A DNA stretch of 10,301 bases from JAWXUE01 sp044432865 (lineage in GTDB: Bacteria > Bacillota_I > Bacilli_A > Acholeplasmatales > Anaeroplasmataceae), in NCBI GenBank assembly GCA_044432865.1, contig JAWXUF010000041.1:1-10301 (forward strand). Direction: 5' to 3'. A model generated the notes under the pieces. It made no database searches. It was not told the origin of the DNA and worked only from the letters and a program-made list of their open reading frames with translations. The number at the start of each line of letters is the position of its first letter. The stretch's first letter is position 1. The position numbers were made by a program, and so were the translations under genes. Positions 10,197 through 10,301 of the stretch are shown here, in pieces.

Positions 10197-10301
10197 ATAC
10201 ATCTATATTATCAGCATAAATTGCATTTTGCTGAATAAAGTTTCTTCTTGGTTCTACTTCTTCACCCATTAACATTGTGAATACTTGATCTGCTTCCATA
10301 G
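10195..10301 (-). CDS. gyrB: DNA gyrase subunit B, C-terminal end only (5' part outside window)
   Basis: The last 34 codons plus stop are present, reading MEADQVFTMLMGEEVEPRR and ending in NAIYADNIDV. This is the conserved end of the GyrB TOPRIM/C-terminal region ('ADQ-F-x-x-LMG-(D/E)-EVEPRR-x-FI'), which contacts GyrA. The standard gyrB-gyrA order, 11-base gap and coupled ribosome binding site confirm the assignment over ParE. Nothing can be said of the ATPase domain, which lies beyond the right edge. Confidence 0.97.
   Translation of the reverse strand, partial: MEADQVFTMLMGEEVEPRRNFIQQNAIYADNIDV

Overview
The window is AT-rich DNA in which every complete gene ends in TAA. Tryptophan codons, where checked, are TGG, and no in-frame TGA is used. 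The gyrase sequence, AAGGAG-type ribosome binding sites, and the run of short-signal lipoproteins carrying InlB-type B-repeats suggest a low-GC member of the Bacilli/Tenericutes side of the Firmicutes (for example Acholeplasma-, Izemoplasma- or RF39-like). This placement is inference. The genetic code appears to be standard, not the UGA=Trp code of Mycoplasma.

Layout from right to left, mostly on the minus strand: the 3' end of gyrB, then gyrA (DNA gyrase), translationally coupled and closed by a perfect palindromic terminator. After this housekeeping block, all five remaining proteins begin with a lipoprotein signal peptide. They are a 143-aa lipoprotein of unknown function (minus); a 353-aa lipoprotein with an acidic linker, one B-repeat and a beta-rich C-terminal module (plus); a 486-aa lipoprotein with three B-repeats and a related C-terminal module (minus); a 1267-aa modular lipoprotein ending in a family 6 polysaccharide lyase (PL6; chondroitinase B/alginate lyase type) domain (minus); and the N-terminal 73 residues of another lipoprotein with an Ig-like segment (minus).

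The core of interest is 443-7025. The PL6 enzyme keeps the catalytic Lys/Arg pair and two calcium-binding Glu at exactly the spacing I recall for chondroitinase B, behind six B-repeats and two lamin-tail-like domains. It lies directly downstream of the 486-aa lipoprotein, with only a stem-loop and a ribosome binding site in the 61-base gap, so the two probably form one transcription unit. The 486-aa gene has a good promoter bracketed by two LacI/CcpA-type operators centred 41 bp apart. The divergent 353-aa gene carries a related C-terminal module. The simplest reading is a surface glycan-binding and glycan-cleaving locus under carbohydrate-responsive repression. No transporter, regulator or sugar-catabolic gene is visible in the window.

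No gene-free stretch exceeds 300 bases. The longest (221-442) holds two stem-loops, an (ATT)8 tract and a possible promoter. The next (5769-5963) holds the divergent promoters, the two operators and phased T-tracts. I saw no tRNA, rRNA, CRISPR array or insertion sequence.
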